Assembly: GCA_964017185.1 (NCBI GenBank) | Contig: OZ024879.1 | Span: forward strand, 26,105,456-26,169,455 | DNA length: 64,000 nt | DNA from: Rugalucina vietnamica | Taxonomy: Eukaryota; Mollusca; Bivalvia; Lucinida; Lucinidae | Reading direction: 5' to 3' | Shown: positions 35,078-46,600 of the stretch, one piece after another | Layout of the letters: every line of letters begins with the position of its first letter | Position numbering within the stretch: the first letter of the stretch is position 1 | Made by a program: the position numbers and the translations under genes | Notes under the pieces: model-generated | Told to the model about the DNA's origin: nothing | Database searches by the model: none | The model's input: the letters and a program-made list of their open reading frames with translations, nothing else

Positions 35078-37049
35078 TAAAATTGTAATTGTAATTAATT
35101 GCAATTTAATTACATTTTTCAAAATAATTGAAAATAATTGTAATTCAGTCTTTACTTTAATTACAATAATTGAAATGTAATGAATTACAGTGTCAAAAAG
35201 GGGTGTGATTAACAATTACTTTCAATTACTTTAAAGAAAACATCTCTTACATCTACATTGTATATTTAGAGCTTATTATTTTAAGAGTGTACTGCAGATT
35301 ATTCTGTTGAATCTTGTTTCCTTGCATGTATCATTGAAGTATATGGTAAATTATACAGTACTCAAATAAAATTGTTTACCATTGAGATAAGTTATGTTAC
35401 AACAGTACTCAAATTTTGTCTCTTCATCTATAAAACATGTTTCTTCATTTACTGATAAAATAAAGTCTTGGGCACTTTTAACATGTTTTATCCTTCCCTA
35501 AAAACGGATGACCTTAGAGCTATTTATCATCTTATACACACAATATAACATTAAACAATAATCATCAAAGGAAGTGTGAAAACTCAAATAATCATTATCT
35601 TTTCTTTTTTGTCCTTGATTGGTGTACTGTCTACAGGATTCCTTGTTGTTAGTTTTTCACACCTCATTGACAGATTCATAATTTAACTGGTCACAAAATT
35701 AAACTGCTTCTTTTTAAAGTCATATTGAATTTCTAATTTATGAAAGATGGAGTGAACATAAATACATGTACATGTATCATGTTTTCAAAATAGGAAACCG
35801 ATGGAAATTTTGGCAGGTACTTCATACTCCGGGTCCCGAAATGTGTCCAGGCATGTGCACATACTGTTTTACTTTGAAGAAAGCACATCTGATTATTTGT
35901 CTTGTGTTTATAAGAGCGTCTAATTTCGGGGCACAGAGTATGAAGTACGAAGCCAAATGGCAAACATGTATTTTGTATGGGCCAAAATTTCGGGACAATC
36001 ATAGCTATAGGCGCCTAGCTATATAGGTATATAGAGATTGTGTCACACATTCATTTGATGATGGTGTCTACTTAATTCAGAGCTATCTGGCAGTTAAGTT
36101 GCGTGAGTTGTGTAAGTTATAATAGTTACCTTTGTTAGGACGACATAAACGAAATGTAGATGTAAAAAGCTATAAATAACAGAATTTTTTGCGTATTGTC
36201 ATCTTGTTTTAAGGCCTTACGATAGTCCTGAAGCTCTAACTATTCCTTTCCAAGGAAACGGCCGTCAAACATACTTATGATAGACCACTATTGTAAGCTA
36301 AGTTCTGTTAGTTGTCATAGCTGACAGTGATAAAAGATGAGCTTAAGAACAATAGATTAAAACAACATGGCAAGGCAGTTATACGGTTACATCCAGGGCT
36401 GAGCTAAGTTCGTTAAGTTACCATAGTTGTACACAATAGCAAAGCTAAATGCACGTACATGTCTGCATCTAAGTTAAGTTTGATGAGTTGTATAAGTTAA
36501 GCAAGCTGAGTTATATAGGTTTTAGATTATTAACTTGGATGAGTTAAGTTAAGCAAGTCGAAGTCTGGGTTTAATTAGCTAAATGAGTAAGATATGTTCT
36601 TTAGCGTGAGAGACAACAACTTTTCAGTCATGTGAGAACAGATATACTGCTTCTTAGTTATTAAATGATGATATGGGGAGTTATTATATTTGCAAATAAT
36701 CTTTTGACATTTGATGGGATACATATGTTAAATTTACAACCATATCATTGTATACACCAGTGGATTCAAACATCTCCGTGCAGTGGGGGCAAAAAGAAAA
36801 AGGAGACATGCAGTACAAAAGGTTCTCGGTCTGTTTAATTTCCATTTATGAATATTTTTGGACTTAAAAGTTTCAAGCATCTCAACACTCGATGCAAAGT
36901 AATTGTATGTAATGAATTACATTAGGCTAAGTAATTGTATGTAATGAATAACTTTCCTAAAATGCCTAGTAATTGTAATTTAATTGAACAAATGTCAATG
37001 TAATTGTAATTCAATTAATTACTTTTCAAAGTAATTGACCCCAAGCCTG
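35078..37049. mobile_element. hAT-like element inserted in the 51-bp array
   Basis: Array units stop at 35077 and resume at 37050. Both edges are dense in TAATTACAATTA-type sequence, and the right edge read inward begins CAGGCTTGGGGTCAATTACT. Ends starting CAGG with TAATTACAATTA repeats are typical of some hAT transposons. There is no exact 8-bp target duplication, and about 15 bases of one array unit seem lost at the junction. An inverted pair sits inside at about 35789-35995 (ACTTCATACTC and GAGTATGAAGT). No transposase frame. Confidence 0.5.
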
Positions 37050-37090
37050 TTCCTGTGAGGGTGCAAGTTTAGCTGGGGCTGGTGTCACAA
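37050..37090 (-). repeat. Single 51-bp array unit stranded between two insertions
   Basis: TTCCTGTGAGGGTGCAAGTT through GTGTCACAA matches the array. It ends at CACAA, which is repeated after the 28S fragment. Confidence 0.9.
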
Positions 37091-37193
37091 ATAGCAACGT
37101 TCATAGTGACGTTGCATTTTGATCCTTTGATGCTGGCTCTTCCTATCATTGCAAAGCAGAATTCGCCAAGGGTTGGATTGTTCATCCACTTAT

Positions 37194-37230
<37 letters not shown>

Positions 37231-37683
37231 ATTAGTTTTACCCTGCTGTTGAAGAATTCCTTGCAACGGTAATCCTGCTCAGTACGAGAGGAACTGCAGA
37301 TTCAGACATTTGGTTTATGTTCTTGGCTGAAAAGCCAATGGTGCAAAAGCTACCATCAAGGGGATTATGACTGAACGCCTCTAAGTCAAAATCCCACCCA
37401 GAATACGGTTACGATACTCTGCGCACCGCCTCGTTGGTAGGCAAGAATAGATGTGTCCATCCTCCTTCAGGACTGGGTGGGATGGTAAAGCCACAGTTAC
37501 GGGCCATCAGGCGAGTTGCGGACTCTCAGCACTCACCGGCCACAAAGAGATTCACCCGATACAAGGAAGCGGTGTTAAATCATTCGTAGACGACCTAGCC
37601 CTTGATAGGGGTGTCATACTTAGTAGAGCAGCCACCACACTGCAATCTATTGAGACTAAGCCTTTCGACTGGAGGTTTGTCCG
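37091..37683 (+). pseudogene. 28S rRNA 3'-terminal fragment (593 bp), a retroposed-looking pseudogene
   Basis: Clearly 28S rRNA: GTTGGATTGTTCATCCACTT, GGGAACGTGAGCTGGGTTTA, GACCGTCGTGAGACAG, the sarcin-ricin loop CTCAGTACGAGAGGAACTG (about 37277-37296), GGATTATGACTGAACGCC, and the 3' end GCCTTTCGACTGGAGGTTTG. Several changes from conserved 28S positions indicate decay. It stops at or near the mature 3' end and is flanked by CACAA on both sides (37086-37090, 37684-37688). This fits insertion of a 5'-truncated rRNA copy by LINE machinery. It is not a functional rDNA unit. Confidence 0.93.
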
Positions 37684-39180
37684 CACAATTACCTGTGATT
37701 CCTGTGAGGATGCAGGTTTAGCTGAGGCCAGTGTCACAATTACCTGTGATTCCTGTGAGGGTCAGGTTTAGCTGGGGCCAGTGTCACAATTACCAGTGGT
37801 TCCTGTGAGGGTCAGGTTTAGCTGGGCCCCAAGTTGCGACACCAGCCCCAGGTCAGGTTTAGCTGGGGCCGGTGTCACAATTACCTGTGGTTCCTGTGAG
37901 AATGCAGGTTTAGCTGAGGCCAGTGTCGCAATTACCTGTGATTCCTGTGAGGGTGCAGGTTTATCTGGGGCTGGTGTCAAAATTACCTGTGGTTCCTGTG
38001 AGGGTGCAGGTTTAGCTGGGCCGGTGTGACGGTGTCACAATTACCTGTGATTCCTGTGAGGGTGCAGGTTTAGCTGGGGCCAGTGTCACAATTACCTGTG
38101 GTTCCTGTGAGGGTGCAGGGGTAGCTGGGGCCGGTGTCACAATTACCTGTGATTCCTGTGAGGGTGCAAGTTTAGCTAGGGATGGTGTCACAATAACCTG
38201 TGATTCCTGTGGGGGTGCAGGTTTAGCTGGGGCCAGTGTCACAATTACCTGTGATTCCTGTGAGGGTGCAGGTTTAGCTGGGGCCAGTGTCACAATTACC
38301 TGTGATTCCTGTGAGGGTGCAGGTTTAGCTGGGGGCCAGTGTCACAATTAGTAATAATAATGTCTGTGATTCCTGTGAGGGTGCAGGTTTAGCTTGGGCC
38401 AGTGTCACAATTACCTGTGATTCCTGTGAGGGTGCAGGTTTAGCTGGGGCCGGTGTCACAATTACCTGTGATTCCTGTGAGGATGCAGGTTTAGCCGGGG
38501 CCGGTGTCACAATTACCTGTGGTTCCTGTGAGGGTGCAGGTTTAGCTGGGGCTGGTGTCACAATTACCTGTGGTTCCTGTGAGGGTGCAGGTTCAGCTGG
38601 GGCTGGTGTCACAATTACCTGTGATTCCTGTGAGGGTGCAGGTTTAGCCTGGGCCGGTGTCACAATTACCTGTGATTCCTGTGAGGGTGCAGGTTTAGCT
38701 GGGGCTGGTGTCAAAATTACCTGTGGTTCCTGTGAGGGTGCAGGTTTAGCTGGGGCCAGTGTCACAATTACCTGTGATTCCTGTGAGGGTGCAGGTTTAG
38801 CTGGGGCCGGTGTCACAATTACCTGTGGTTCCTGTGAGGGTGCAAGTTTAGCTAGGGATGGTGTCACAATAACCTGTGATTCCTGTGGGGGTGCAGGTTT
38901 AGCCGGGGCCAGTGTCACAATTACCTGTGGTTCCTGTGAGAGTGCAGGTTTAGCCGGGGCTGGTGTCACAATTACCTGTGGTTCCTGTGAGGGTGCAAGT
39001 TTAGCCAGGGCCGGTGTCACAATTACCTGTGGTTCCTGTGAGGGTGCAGGTTTAGCCAGGGCTGGTGTCACAATTACCTGTGGTTCCTGTGAGGGTGCAG
39101 GTTTAGCTGGGGCCGGTGTCACAATTACTTGTGGTTCCTGTGAGGGTGCAGGTTCAGCCGGGGCCGGTGTAGCTGCAGAG
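37684..39180 (-). repeat. 51-bp WASHC2-derived minisatellite, proximal part (about 28 units)
   Basis: The 16 units nearest the exon (about 38370-39180) are exactly 51 bp and in frame with exon 39078-39302, giving TPAPAKPAPSQEPQVIV-type 17-mers with P/S, E/K and L/P variants. Units from 37684 to about 38350 contain indels that break the frame. Nearly every unit has a phase-0 donor-like CAG/GTAATT and a phase-0 acceptor-like CCTCACAG/GA. Confidence 0.95.
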
Positions 39181-39302
39181 GCTGGGGCAGATGTCTGTGT
39201 AGCTGTTGGTGGTTTGTTGAAAATATCCACGTCAGGATTTTCTTCTTCAGCAAACAGATCATCATCATCAAACAGACTGGCCGTCTTGGTGCTGGAGACA
39301 GC
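39078..39302 (-). CDS. WASHC2: WASHC2/FAM21 tail exon running into the 51-bp array
   Basis: The acceptor ACAATATTTCAG is followed by AVSSTKTASLFDDDDLFAEE and ENPDVDIFNKPPTATQ, then an alanine/proline stretch that becomes the 17-residue repeat. SLFDDDDLF is a clear LFa motif. I end the exon at the first full CAG/GTAATT donor (39078, phase 0, 75 codons). The first unit has CAA/GTAATT instead. The frame stays open to 38327 and the last in-frame donor is after 38415, so the real exon may be up to 888 bases, or vary by alternative donor use. The phase-0 start and end match exons 41940-42077 and 28240-28392. Confidence 0.85.
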
Positions 39303-39714
39303 CTGAAATATTGTCAGTGACATACTTCACCTACACAGGCAATGCTGTAAAATAAGATATAGCACAGTTTGTATGCATGCGCTAGCTTCAACAGCAGTTT
39401 CCGCAATATATAGATATACAGATGGTGTAACTTTGAGATCTTGCTTTATAACAGCTATAACAAATGTGCTTATTATCAACATATATTTTTACTCGATGAT
39501 CGAAACATTTTATTCTTGACATTGTCTCTACTATTTATAGTTTATGTAATTCTTCTTAAAAAAAGTTCTTATCATTTCCTAAAACATCAAAAAGAAAACA
39601 AGGTATTGAATTTAAATTTACAAAATAATATCTATGTTCTGACATATTTTACGCTAGTCTTTTGAATTCAATCTCATTGTATTAGTAGATAAAAGCTCTG
39701 CTTTCGTTCTAATA

Positions 39715-40758
39715 CACTGAAAAAAAAGTTATAGAAGGCCACTTTTCAAATTCATTTTTTGTGTCTAAGCTATGTTCAAAATTGCTCGATTTTTTTGTCA
39801 AAAAAGACGTGTTTTTCAATTATGTAAAGTTCCAAAGTGTTCAGAAATAATTTTCTTTCACTAAACACGTTTTGGAGTAAAATGCAAAAATCAATGTTTT
39901 TGAATAAAAAATTGAATATTGCACAACATTTATTGAAATTATGTACGGGTGTCATCAAAGGGGCCCTTCCGGCTTGGAAAAACATTAAAGATTCGAATTT
40001 TCTCTACCGGTAGACTTTTTACGCATTTTTAAAAATCGCTATCTTTGAGATTTTTTGGAAAATTCATCAATTTGCCTCTTAAACATGCTAATCCCTGTTA
40101 AATTCATTTGATGAGGCCTGGAAATGAGAGATATAACCCGAATGAGCTATTTTAGACTATTTTCGAGGACAAACAGGACACGGCTGCCGCACACTTCCGG
40201 TTTCAATGCCAATTTTTAACGAACAAAATAACAAAATTGTTAAATAATTTCTTAAATTTTCAAAGTTTATCGGAGTCTACTCATAGACCTAAATAATCGC
40301 TGAAAATTTCAATACCATACTGCTGATAATAATGCAACCAGAGATGATCAAAGTTTGTATGCAAATTGCCTGCAAAAAGCTGAGTTCCTGTTATTGATGT
40401 TATTGTCTTCTTGCAAGTACAAACAGAAACGAAGATTCTTATTGCAACAACACATCTGACTTAATTTTATCTTGCATCATGGCAGTTAGTAGCACTTTCA
40501 AATAATTAAAATGTAAAACACAAGGTCATAATATGACATTTAACTTGATGTTAAAAAAGTGTGACTTTTTGAAAAGAGGGTACTTTTACTCATGCTTCGT
40601 CTGTGTGAGAAATATCACGCATTTTGGAATGCAGAAACTCACAGAGACACTGTTATACATTGTTGTTTTCATTTGATCATGAATTTTAATCGATAGTATT
40701 TTACTTTCTGAACTAGAAGAAAAAATATGAGGTGGCCTCTTATAACTTTTTTTCAGTG
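39715..40758. mobile_element. TA-flanked MITE or transposon remnant (1,044 bp)
   Basis: The ends CACTGAAAAAAAAGTTATAG and (right, inward) CACTGAAAAAAAGTTATAAG continue to GGCCAC on both sides. TA flanks at 39713-39714 and 40759-40760. Tc1/mariner-like. The interior is AT-rich and lacks a transposase. Confidence 0.8.
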
Positions 40759-40840
40759 TACTTTTCATCTTGTACCTTTAGCCAATGTATGGTGATATAA
40801 TAATTGTGAATCTGAATAAAACTGTTTAAACTATTAGAAG

Positions 40841-41891
40841 ACAAGTAGCCCAAGGGCAACGATCGCTCACCTGAGAGTCAACAAGTACAGTCACTGGACA
40901 AAGTGTTTTTTTTCCATATATGGGTATGACGGTCATCTTGGTCAAGTTTCAGGCCTATGGCTGCAATGGTTTCCATAGGATCATTGGTCCTGTAAATGCT
41001 TACCCGAGACCTAGTTGTCACTTTTTCCCACGTTTCCATGTTTGCCTATGTTTCCAAAATCGACCTTTACCTACATTAATCACATACCTTCATCAACTAA
41101 GAAGATATTTTAATGGTTTTTACCATATATGGGCATGGCGGCCATCTTGGTCATGTGACCTGGATTATTTATATACACATTGGTTAACACTTCCTACAGA
41201 TGCTTCTTATAAAATTTGGCTTTGATTGGCCAAGTGGTTTCAGAGAAAAAAATCTTTGAAAAGTGTGTATGGACGATAGACCAGTCAAGGTCAAGAGATG
41301 ACCTTGACCTAAATTAATCATATACCTTCATCTAATCCATTATTTGTTTGCATCTACCACTTTTCAGATCTCAGGCTGCAATAGTTTTCAAAAAATAGCT
41401 AATTTCCACTTTTCCCATTATAAGTCAATGGAAACTTAAAGTTACCATAGCAACCAGAGTTCTTATCCGACTGGAATAAAAAACACAAATTATGTAGAGG
41501 CTACTGTCAGGAACATGTATACAAAGTACAGGATTCATCCACTTGACAGTTTCTGAGGAGAAGATTTTTGAATGTTTTTTTTTTTTTTTTTCAAAATTTT
41601 GCCCTTTATGGGGCCCCAGACAAGACAGCAAAAATAGGCAATTTTCACTTTTCTCCATTATAAGTCTATGGGAAGCATAAGTTGCCATAGCAACCAGAGT
41701 TCTTATCCGATCGAAATAAAAAACACAAATATTTGTTCCCCCCACCTGTAGATGCTATATGTGAAATATGAAAAGCTTCGGCCTGGCAGCTTCGGAGGAG
41801 AAGTCGTTTGAAAATGTTGACGACTACGACGGACGACGCACGGATGCCGGCTCGACTACTATACTATAAGCTCACCTTGTCAGGTGAGCTA
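40841..41891 (-). mobile_element. Hairpin-ended composite element starting AGTAGCCCAAGGGCAACG
   Basis: The start hairpin with CGATCGCTCACCTGAG differs from the GGACCAATGGTCC type. The end CTCACCTTGTCAGGTGAGCTAA is shared with the larger family. A fragment of the other type's end lies at 40976-41010. The interior (41100-41840) closely matches 11850-12330 and 12440-12520. It ends about 50 bases from the donor of WASHC2 exon 41940-42077. Confidence 0.72.
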
Positions 41892-41939
41892 ATAAAGCAT
41901 GAGCATGCCTGACAATGGTCAAATGTTACACAGTTCAAC

Positions 41940-42077
41940 CTGTTGTTTATGCTGTGAAGGTTTAGGTGGGCCGGCACCAAACAAATCTCCCTCATCATCC
42001 TCATCATCACCTCCAAACAGGGAGATTGACTTGGTCTTAGGGCGTGTTGTCACTGGCTTAACAAGATGGTCTTCCTT
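41940..42077 (-). CDS. WASHC2: WASHC2/FAM21 tail exon (46 codons) with LFa motif
   Basis: The acceptor TATTTCCCCACAG is followed by KEDHLVKPVTTRPKTKSISL, then FGGDDEDDEGDLFGAGPPKP, ending SQHKQQ. SLFGGDDEDDEGDLF is a canonical LF-acidic-LF motif. The donor CAG/GTTGAA is weaker than those of the other exons. It starts and ends in phase 0, agreeing with exons 49938-50016 and 39078-39302. Confidence 0.9.
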
Positions 42078-42179
42078 CTGTGGGGAAATATAGTTTTTTT
42101 TTAATGTCTCAGTCAACAATTTTGAGTCATATCAGGATAGAGTCACCACTATCTGGGTTTTTACTGGTACTAGACTATG

Positions 42180-42268
42180 TGTCTTATGCCAGGACACAAC
42201 CTGACACAAGTGCCCTTTGAACCCTTGATCTGGAGTCTGATGCCTTAACAACAAAGCCACAGTGCTAC
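42180..42268 (-). mobile_element. tRNA-derived SINE fragment
   Basis: The minus strand has a box A-like GTGGCTTTGTTGTTAAGGC (42242-42260) and a box B-like GGGTTCAAAGGG (42213-42224), then TTGTGTCCTGGCATAAGACA, which resembles the conserved central part of several animal SINEs. It is diverged and has no intact cloverleaf. Confidence 0.6.
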
Positions 42269-42303
42269 AAGACATATAGATGTAGTGTACAGCAATATCA
42301 TAA

Positions 42304-42760
42304 TCTTATCAGCGCCTTTGTTTTCACTACTCGGATAGCATAATTCCATCTCTACTTAACTCCAAAATTTCAAGCTTCTAGCCTGCTTCTGTAATTGTAC
42401 AGCCCGGTTTGTGTTGGACCTGTTTGGAAACCACATTGTTGGTTTTCCCAAGAGGCGGCACAAATGTCTCTGTACATGTATATCAAAATATCATGTAAGT
42501 TTTATATTCAGTATACATGCAGATCTTTGGCGCACTGCACAACTAGCATATACATCTATTTTGTCACCCTGGATAACACAATATCGGAGCCACCTCATGG
42601 GAAAACCAACAATGTGGTTTCCAAACAGGTCTGACAAACATCAGGCTGTACAATCACAGAAGCAGGCTAGAAGTTCGAATTTTTGGATTTAAGTAGAGGA
42701 GAAATAGTTCTATCCGTGTAGCGAAAACAAAGGCGCTGATCAGCTTCGTGGTTACCGCGA
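42304..42760. mobile_element. Foldback element with inverted arms
   Basis: The left arm (about 42304-42470) and right arm (about 42588-42757) are inverse. The left has GCGCCTTTGTTTTC and the right GAAAACAAAGGCGC; GGAAACCACATTGTTGGTTT is matched by AAACCAACAATGTGGTTTCC. Next to it, CTTCGTGGTTACCGCGAAG forms a hairpin. A related terminus (GTAGCGAAAACAAGGACGCT) is near 61316. Confidence 0.75.
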
Positions 42761-42799
42761 AGCTTATCTGCGTTTTTGTTTTTGCATATGCAGATTGTT

Positions 42800-43350
42800 G
42801 GTTTTCTAACGAGGTGGCTCATATCTTATAAGGTGTATAAAACTTAGCCTTAAATGATCTAACAATATTTTGCAATGGTTGAAACACTTATTTGACATCA
42901 TCATTTGCCTCTGAAAAGAATTTATATGTTGTTTTCGTTTGTAATAAGCACTAATAAGGAAGAAATTTTACAAAGCTTTTTGGAGGTTATTCCCAACAAT
43001 TAAGTGAATGAAGCACCAAATACAAGGAATACAGTATCGGCAGCATCTTTTAGGTGCAGACTGATTAGAACTATACACAGTACATAAAGCACAAAGCTTA
43101 TATTTTTAGCTATAACTTGTACAATTTTAACGATAACCATTTCAAATTTTCAGGAATCAAATACTGACATGTTTCCTATCAGCAGACTGAAAGCCATAGG
43201 AACCTGTAAATGTTATGTTTTTCTGTTAAGAAAAAGTGGTGATAAAAACTCTTTTTTACTCCTTTAAACAAACTTTTTATGGTCACTTTGTTTTTTAAAA
43301 TGATATAAATCATTTTCTGATTGCCTCTCGTGAATCAGAATTGAGTTTGT
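42800..43350. other. Unassigned intronic sequence
   Basis: AT-rich. No exon or repeat ends detected. Confidence 0.4.
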
Positions 43351-43559
43351 GAGTCATTCAGACTAACTTGGACTGCTATAGTTAACAACATGAATAAGAA
43401 ATGCCCAAAACGGTGGCCAATCTGGCACACTAAAGAAATTTGTTTTAAAAGTTTGAGAGTCATTCAGACTAACTTGGGCTGCTATAGTTAACAACATGAA
43501 AAAGATATGCCCCAAAACAGTGGCCAATCTGGCACACTAAAGAAATTTGTTTTAAAAGT
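43351..43559. repeat. 105-bp tandem duplication
   Basis: Two copies starting GAGTCATTCAGACTAACTTG, 105 bp apart and nearly identical. Confidence 0.92.
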
Positions 43560-44008
43560 AAAATTCTGGCTTGGCTGCACATGAAATGCCAAAAGAATAA
43601 TACTGTCTAAAATGCAGTTGTATACTGTCCATAAAATGTAAGGCACCTAACATTTTGCAAAAAATTGGCAAAACTTCAAGAACCTCCAAAAATTAAATTC
43701 GGGGTAGCAGCAAACTGCAAATTACTTTATATTGACCCGTAATAAAGTTTTAGGCTGTCAACTTTTAAATGTTTGCCTTAACCTGGAGAAATCACTAAGA
43801 AATCACTTATCACTAAGAGAAATTGTTTTCAATAAACCGAAAGTTTTGAAAAACAACTTGAAATTTTAACTGAGGGTAAGCATTAAGAGAGTAGCATGTA
43901 TGTAAACTGATGTTATTTAATCAAAAGACGGACATACTTTTCGAAAAATTTTATCAAAATGCTGAATCTCCAAAGCTTGAATTTTTTTGTAAAACACATT
44001 TTTAAACA
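43560..44008. other. Unassigned intronic sequence
   Basis: AT-rich, no supported feature. Confidence 0.4.
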
Positions 44009-44545
44009 AGTAGCCCAGGGGCAACGATCGCTCACCTGAGAGTCAACAAGTACAGTCACTGGACAACTTAATTGGGGTTTTTAACATATGGGATTGGTGG
44101 CCATCTTGGTCATGTGACCTTGAAACCCTACTTACATCAGCAGAAGAGCTCTTGTCTGGATTGTGTATCCTCTTTTCTGCCATTGTGGTTCACTTGAAAA
44201 AATCATCTAACAAGGTCAGGGTCCTATAATGACCCCCGGGGTGGGGCCATATTTGACTCCAGGGGCAAGATTGGCAGGATTTATGTAGAGCTCCACCTCC
44301 ACATGACAATGTTGTATATCAAATATACAAGCTTTGTGTCATGCTGTTCAGTGTTGCAGAGAAGATTTTTTCATATATTTCCATTATGGTAGTCTATGGT
44401 AGATAATGACATGCCTGGGGCGTGGCCTGTATGGACCCCAGGGGCACCGTTGGCAGCATTTATAAAAGAGAGTATTATACATTGGTCCACACAACATATG
44501 AAAGCTCTGGGCCATATGGTTTCGGAGAAGAAGATTTTTCTATTT
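44009..44545 (-). mobile_element. Hairpin-ended composite element, fragment
   Basis: Starts AGTAGCCCAGGGGCAACGATC CTCACCTGAG-type end like 40841 (GTAGCCCAGGGGCAACGATC, then GCTCACCTGAGAGTC). Family segments GGTCATGTGACC (44108) and GGAGAAGAAGATTTTT (about 44525) follow. The far terminus is missing. Confidence 0.65.
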
Positions 44546-45238
44546 TTTTTTTTATTTGCTTGTTCACAATGATCATACTAAAAGCATAATTCTGTTTAAT
44601 TGCATTTCTATTTGTACTGTGTATACTTAGCATCAACATTTACAATCATCACCGAATTGGGATATGTTTTGACGTAAATTGTAAGTTTGTTTGTTTGTCC
44701 ACTTTGATGCTTTATATCCAATTTAAAAAGATGAGATCATAATGAGATGAACAGTTATCCTAGCATCACTGTGCCTGTGTGAGTGTCTTAGAAACAGATT
44801 ACCAGGATTTAATGCATTAACTGCTCTAGCCTTGTAAGAAGAGTGGTCGTAAAAGATTTTCATGACCAAATCATTAAAGAAAGGAGGGCCAAACTTGGGT
44901 GCACATCAAATCAGACACTCTACCAAATAAGCGACTGCAACACTATATTTCTGGATAAAAGCCCAATAGGCTATGCTTTGTTTACATGAACTAAAATAGT
45001 ACTGTATACTGGGTTCCTACTGTATCGCCCTCAATTTTATTCTCCCTCAACAACTTCCAAATTCCTTCCCCTCGGACCTTTTTATGAAGAAAATTACAAC
45101 AAATTTGTTAATATTGTGTGGCTTCTGCATTTCGTGTGACCATGTTGTTTTATACCCAAGTGGCAAAAGTGACTTCCCTATTGTGGGGCTCACCTAAAAA
45201 GGGAATGTCAAAATTTTCATATAAGGAGATGATGTGAC
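44546..45238. other. Unassigned intronic sequence
   Basis: No supported feature between the element at 44009-44545 and the 44-bp array. Confidence 0.4.
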
Positions 45239-45808
45239 CTAGTGATGCTACGTGATCTCTGACATCCAGTTGACAGATACGACTAGTGATGCTACGTGAT
45301 CTCTGACATCCAGTTGACAGATACGACTAGTGATGCTACGTGATCTCTGACATCCAGTTGACAGATACAACTAGTAATGCTACGTGATCTCTGACATCCA
45401 GTCGACAGATACGACTAGTGATGCTACGTGATCTCTGACATCCAGTCCACAGATACGACTAGTGATGCTACGTGATCTCTGACATCCAGTTGACAGATAC
45501 GACTAGTGATGCTGCGTGATCTCTGACATCCAGTTGACAGATACGACTAGTGATGCTACGTGATCTCTGACATCCAGTTGACAGATACGACTAGTGATGC
45601 TACGTGATCTCTGACATCCAGTTGACAGATACGACTAGTGATGCTACGTGATCTCTGACATCCAGTTGACAGATACGACGTGATGCTACGTGATCTCTGA
45701 CATCCAGTCGACAGATACGACGTGATGCTACGTGATCTCTGACATCCAGTTGACAGATACGACTAGTGATGCTACGTGATCTCTGACATCCACTTGACAG
45801 ATACGACT
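45239..45808. repeat. 44-bp minisatellite (about 13 units)
   Basis: The unit contains GATGCTACGTGATCTCTGAC and ATCCAGTTGACAGATACGAC. Two units near 45680 and 45720 lack 4 bases (GACGTGATG for GACTAGTGATG). Open frames in it are by-products. Confidence 0.95.
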
Positions 45809-46189
45809 CGAAGAAAATCAAAACAACACATTTTTAATGGTAACCAGTATTTGCAGAAACAAGTTTTCTACATAATTTTTTGTAAAGGTACACATTTATT
45901 TACCAGAATTCTTGACAGTTTGCTCAATTTTCGCTAAATTTAAGTGTTTGACTTTTGCCTCGAAAGATGCCGAATGTAAAAAATCACAAGGGGGGAATGC
46001 ACTCGACCATTCATGTGATATGCAAATGCTGTGATACAGAACATGCCGTGATACAGTAGGGTCTGAGTATAAGTTCAAAAACTTTTGAGTAACAGTGTTT
46101 TAGGTTTCTTTTTCTGTATTATTATCCAGTTCTTAATTTGTGAGCGCGTGCTCATGCAGTCTATAAGGCTTGTAGAAGGTTCATATGAT

Positions 46190-46400
46190 GAGCTCAAAAG
46201 AGGAATCAGGGAGATTTTTCTCCCATTTCAGGGATATTTTTCTAAAATGTATAGAATATATAGGGAAATTCCTGATTCATTTGAGGAAGATATTGAATTT
46301 TTGTTTAAAAAGTGGTACTTTTTACATGAATTTTCACCAATTTTACGGCTCATTTCCTGGTGTCTCCCTGATGATGAGGGAGGTATCACATGCATAAGCC
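46190..46400. repeat. Dispersed repeat related to 20945-21180
   Basis: Same ordered blocks as the copy at 20945-21180, ending TCTCCCTGATGATGAGGGAG. Open frames on both strands here are not conserved in the other copy, so I do not call a gene. Confidence 0.7.
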
Positions 46401-46600
46401 AGAACTTGACATGTGTGAAGCAATGAATTTGCAAATATTTTTTTTAAATACATGTACCAGTCAGAACAGCTACTGACTGCTCTTAACATTTTTGGAAAGG
46501 TGTGTTCAGTAAAACCAAACCACAGATGGAGACTGGACTGTGAGAATGAGACTAACCGGAAAAATGGTACTTTGAGGGAACCTATGTGGTTTCGTCGTAT

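Noticed and set aside
35733..36026. Two opposite-strand frames of 86 and 89 codons
   Set aside because: They are reflections of an inverted repeat within the hAT-like insertion.
37091..37683. Functional rRNA gene
   Set aside because: Only the 3' fragment of 28S is present, with substitutions at conserved positions, and it is inserted in a minisatellite.
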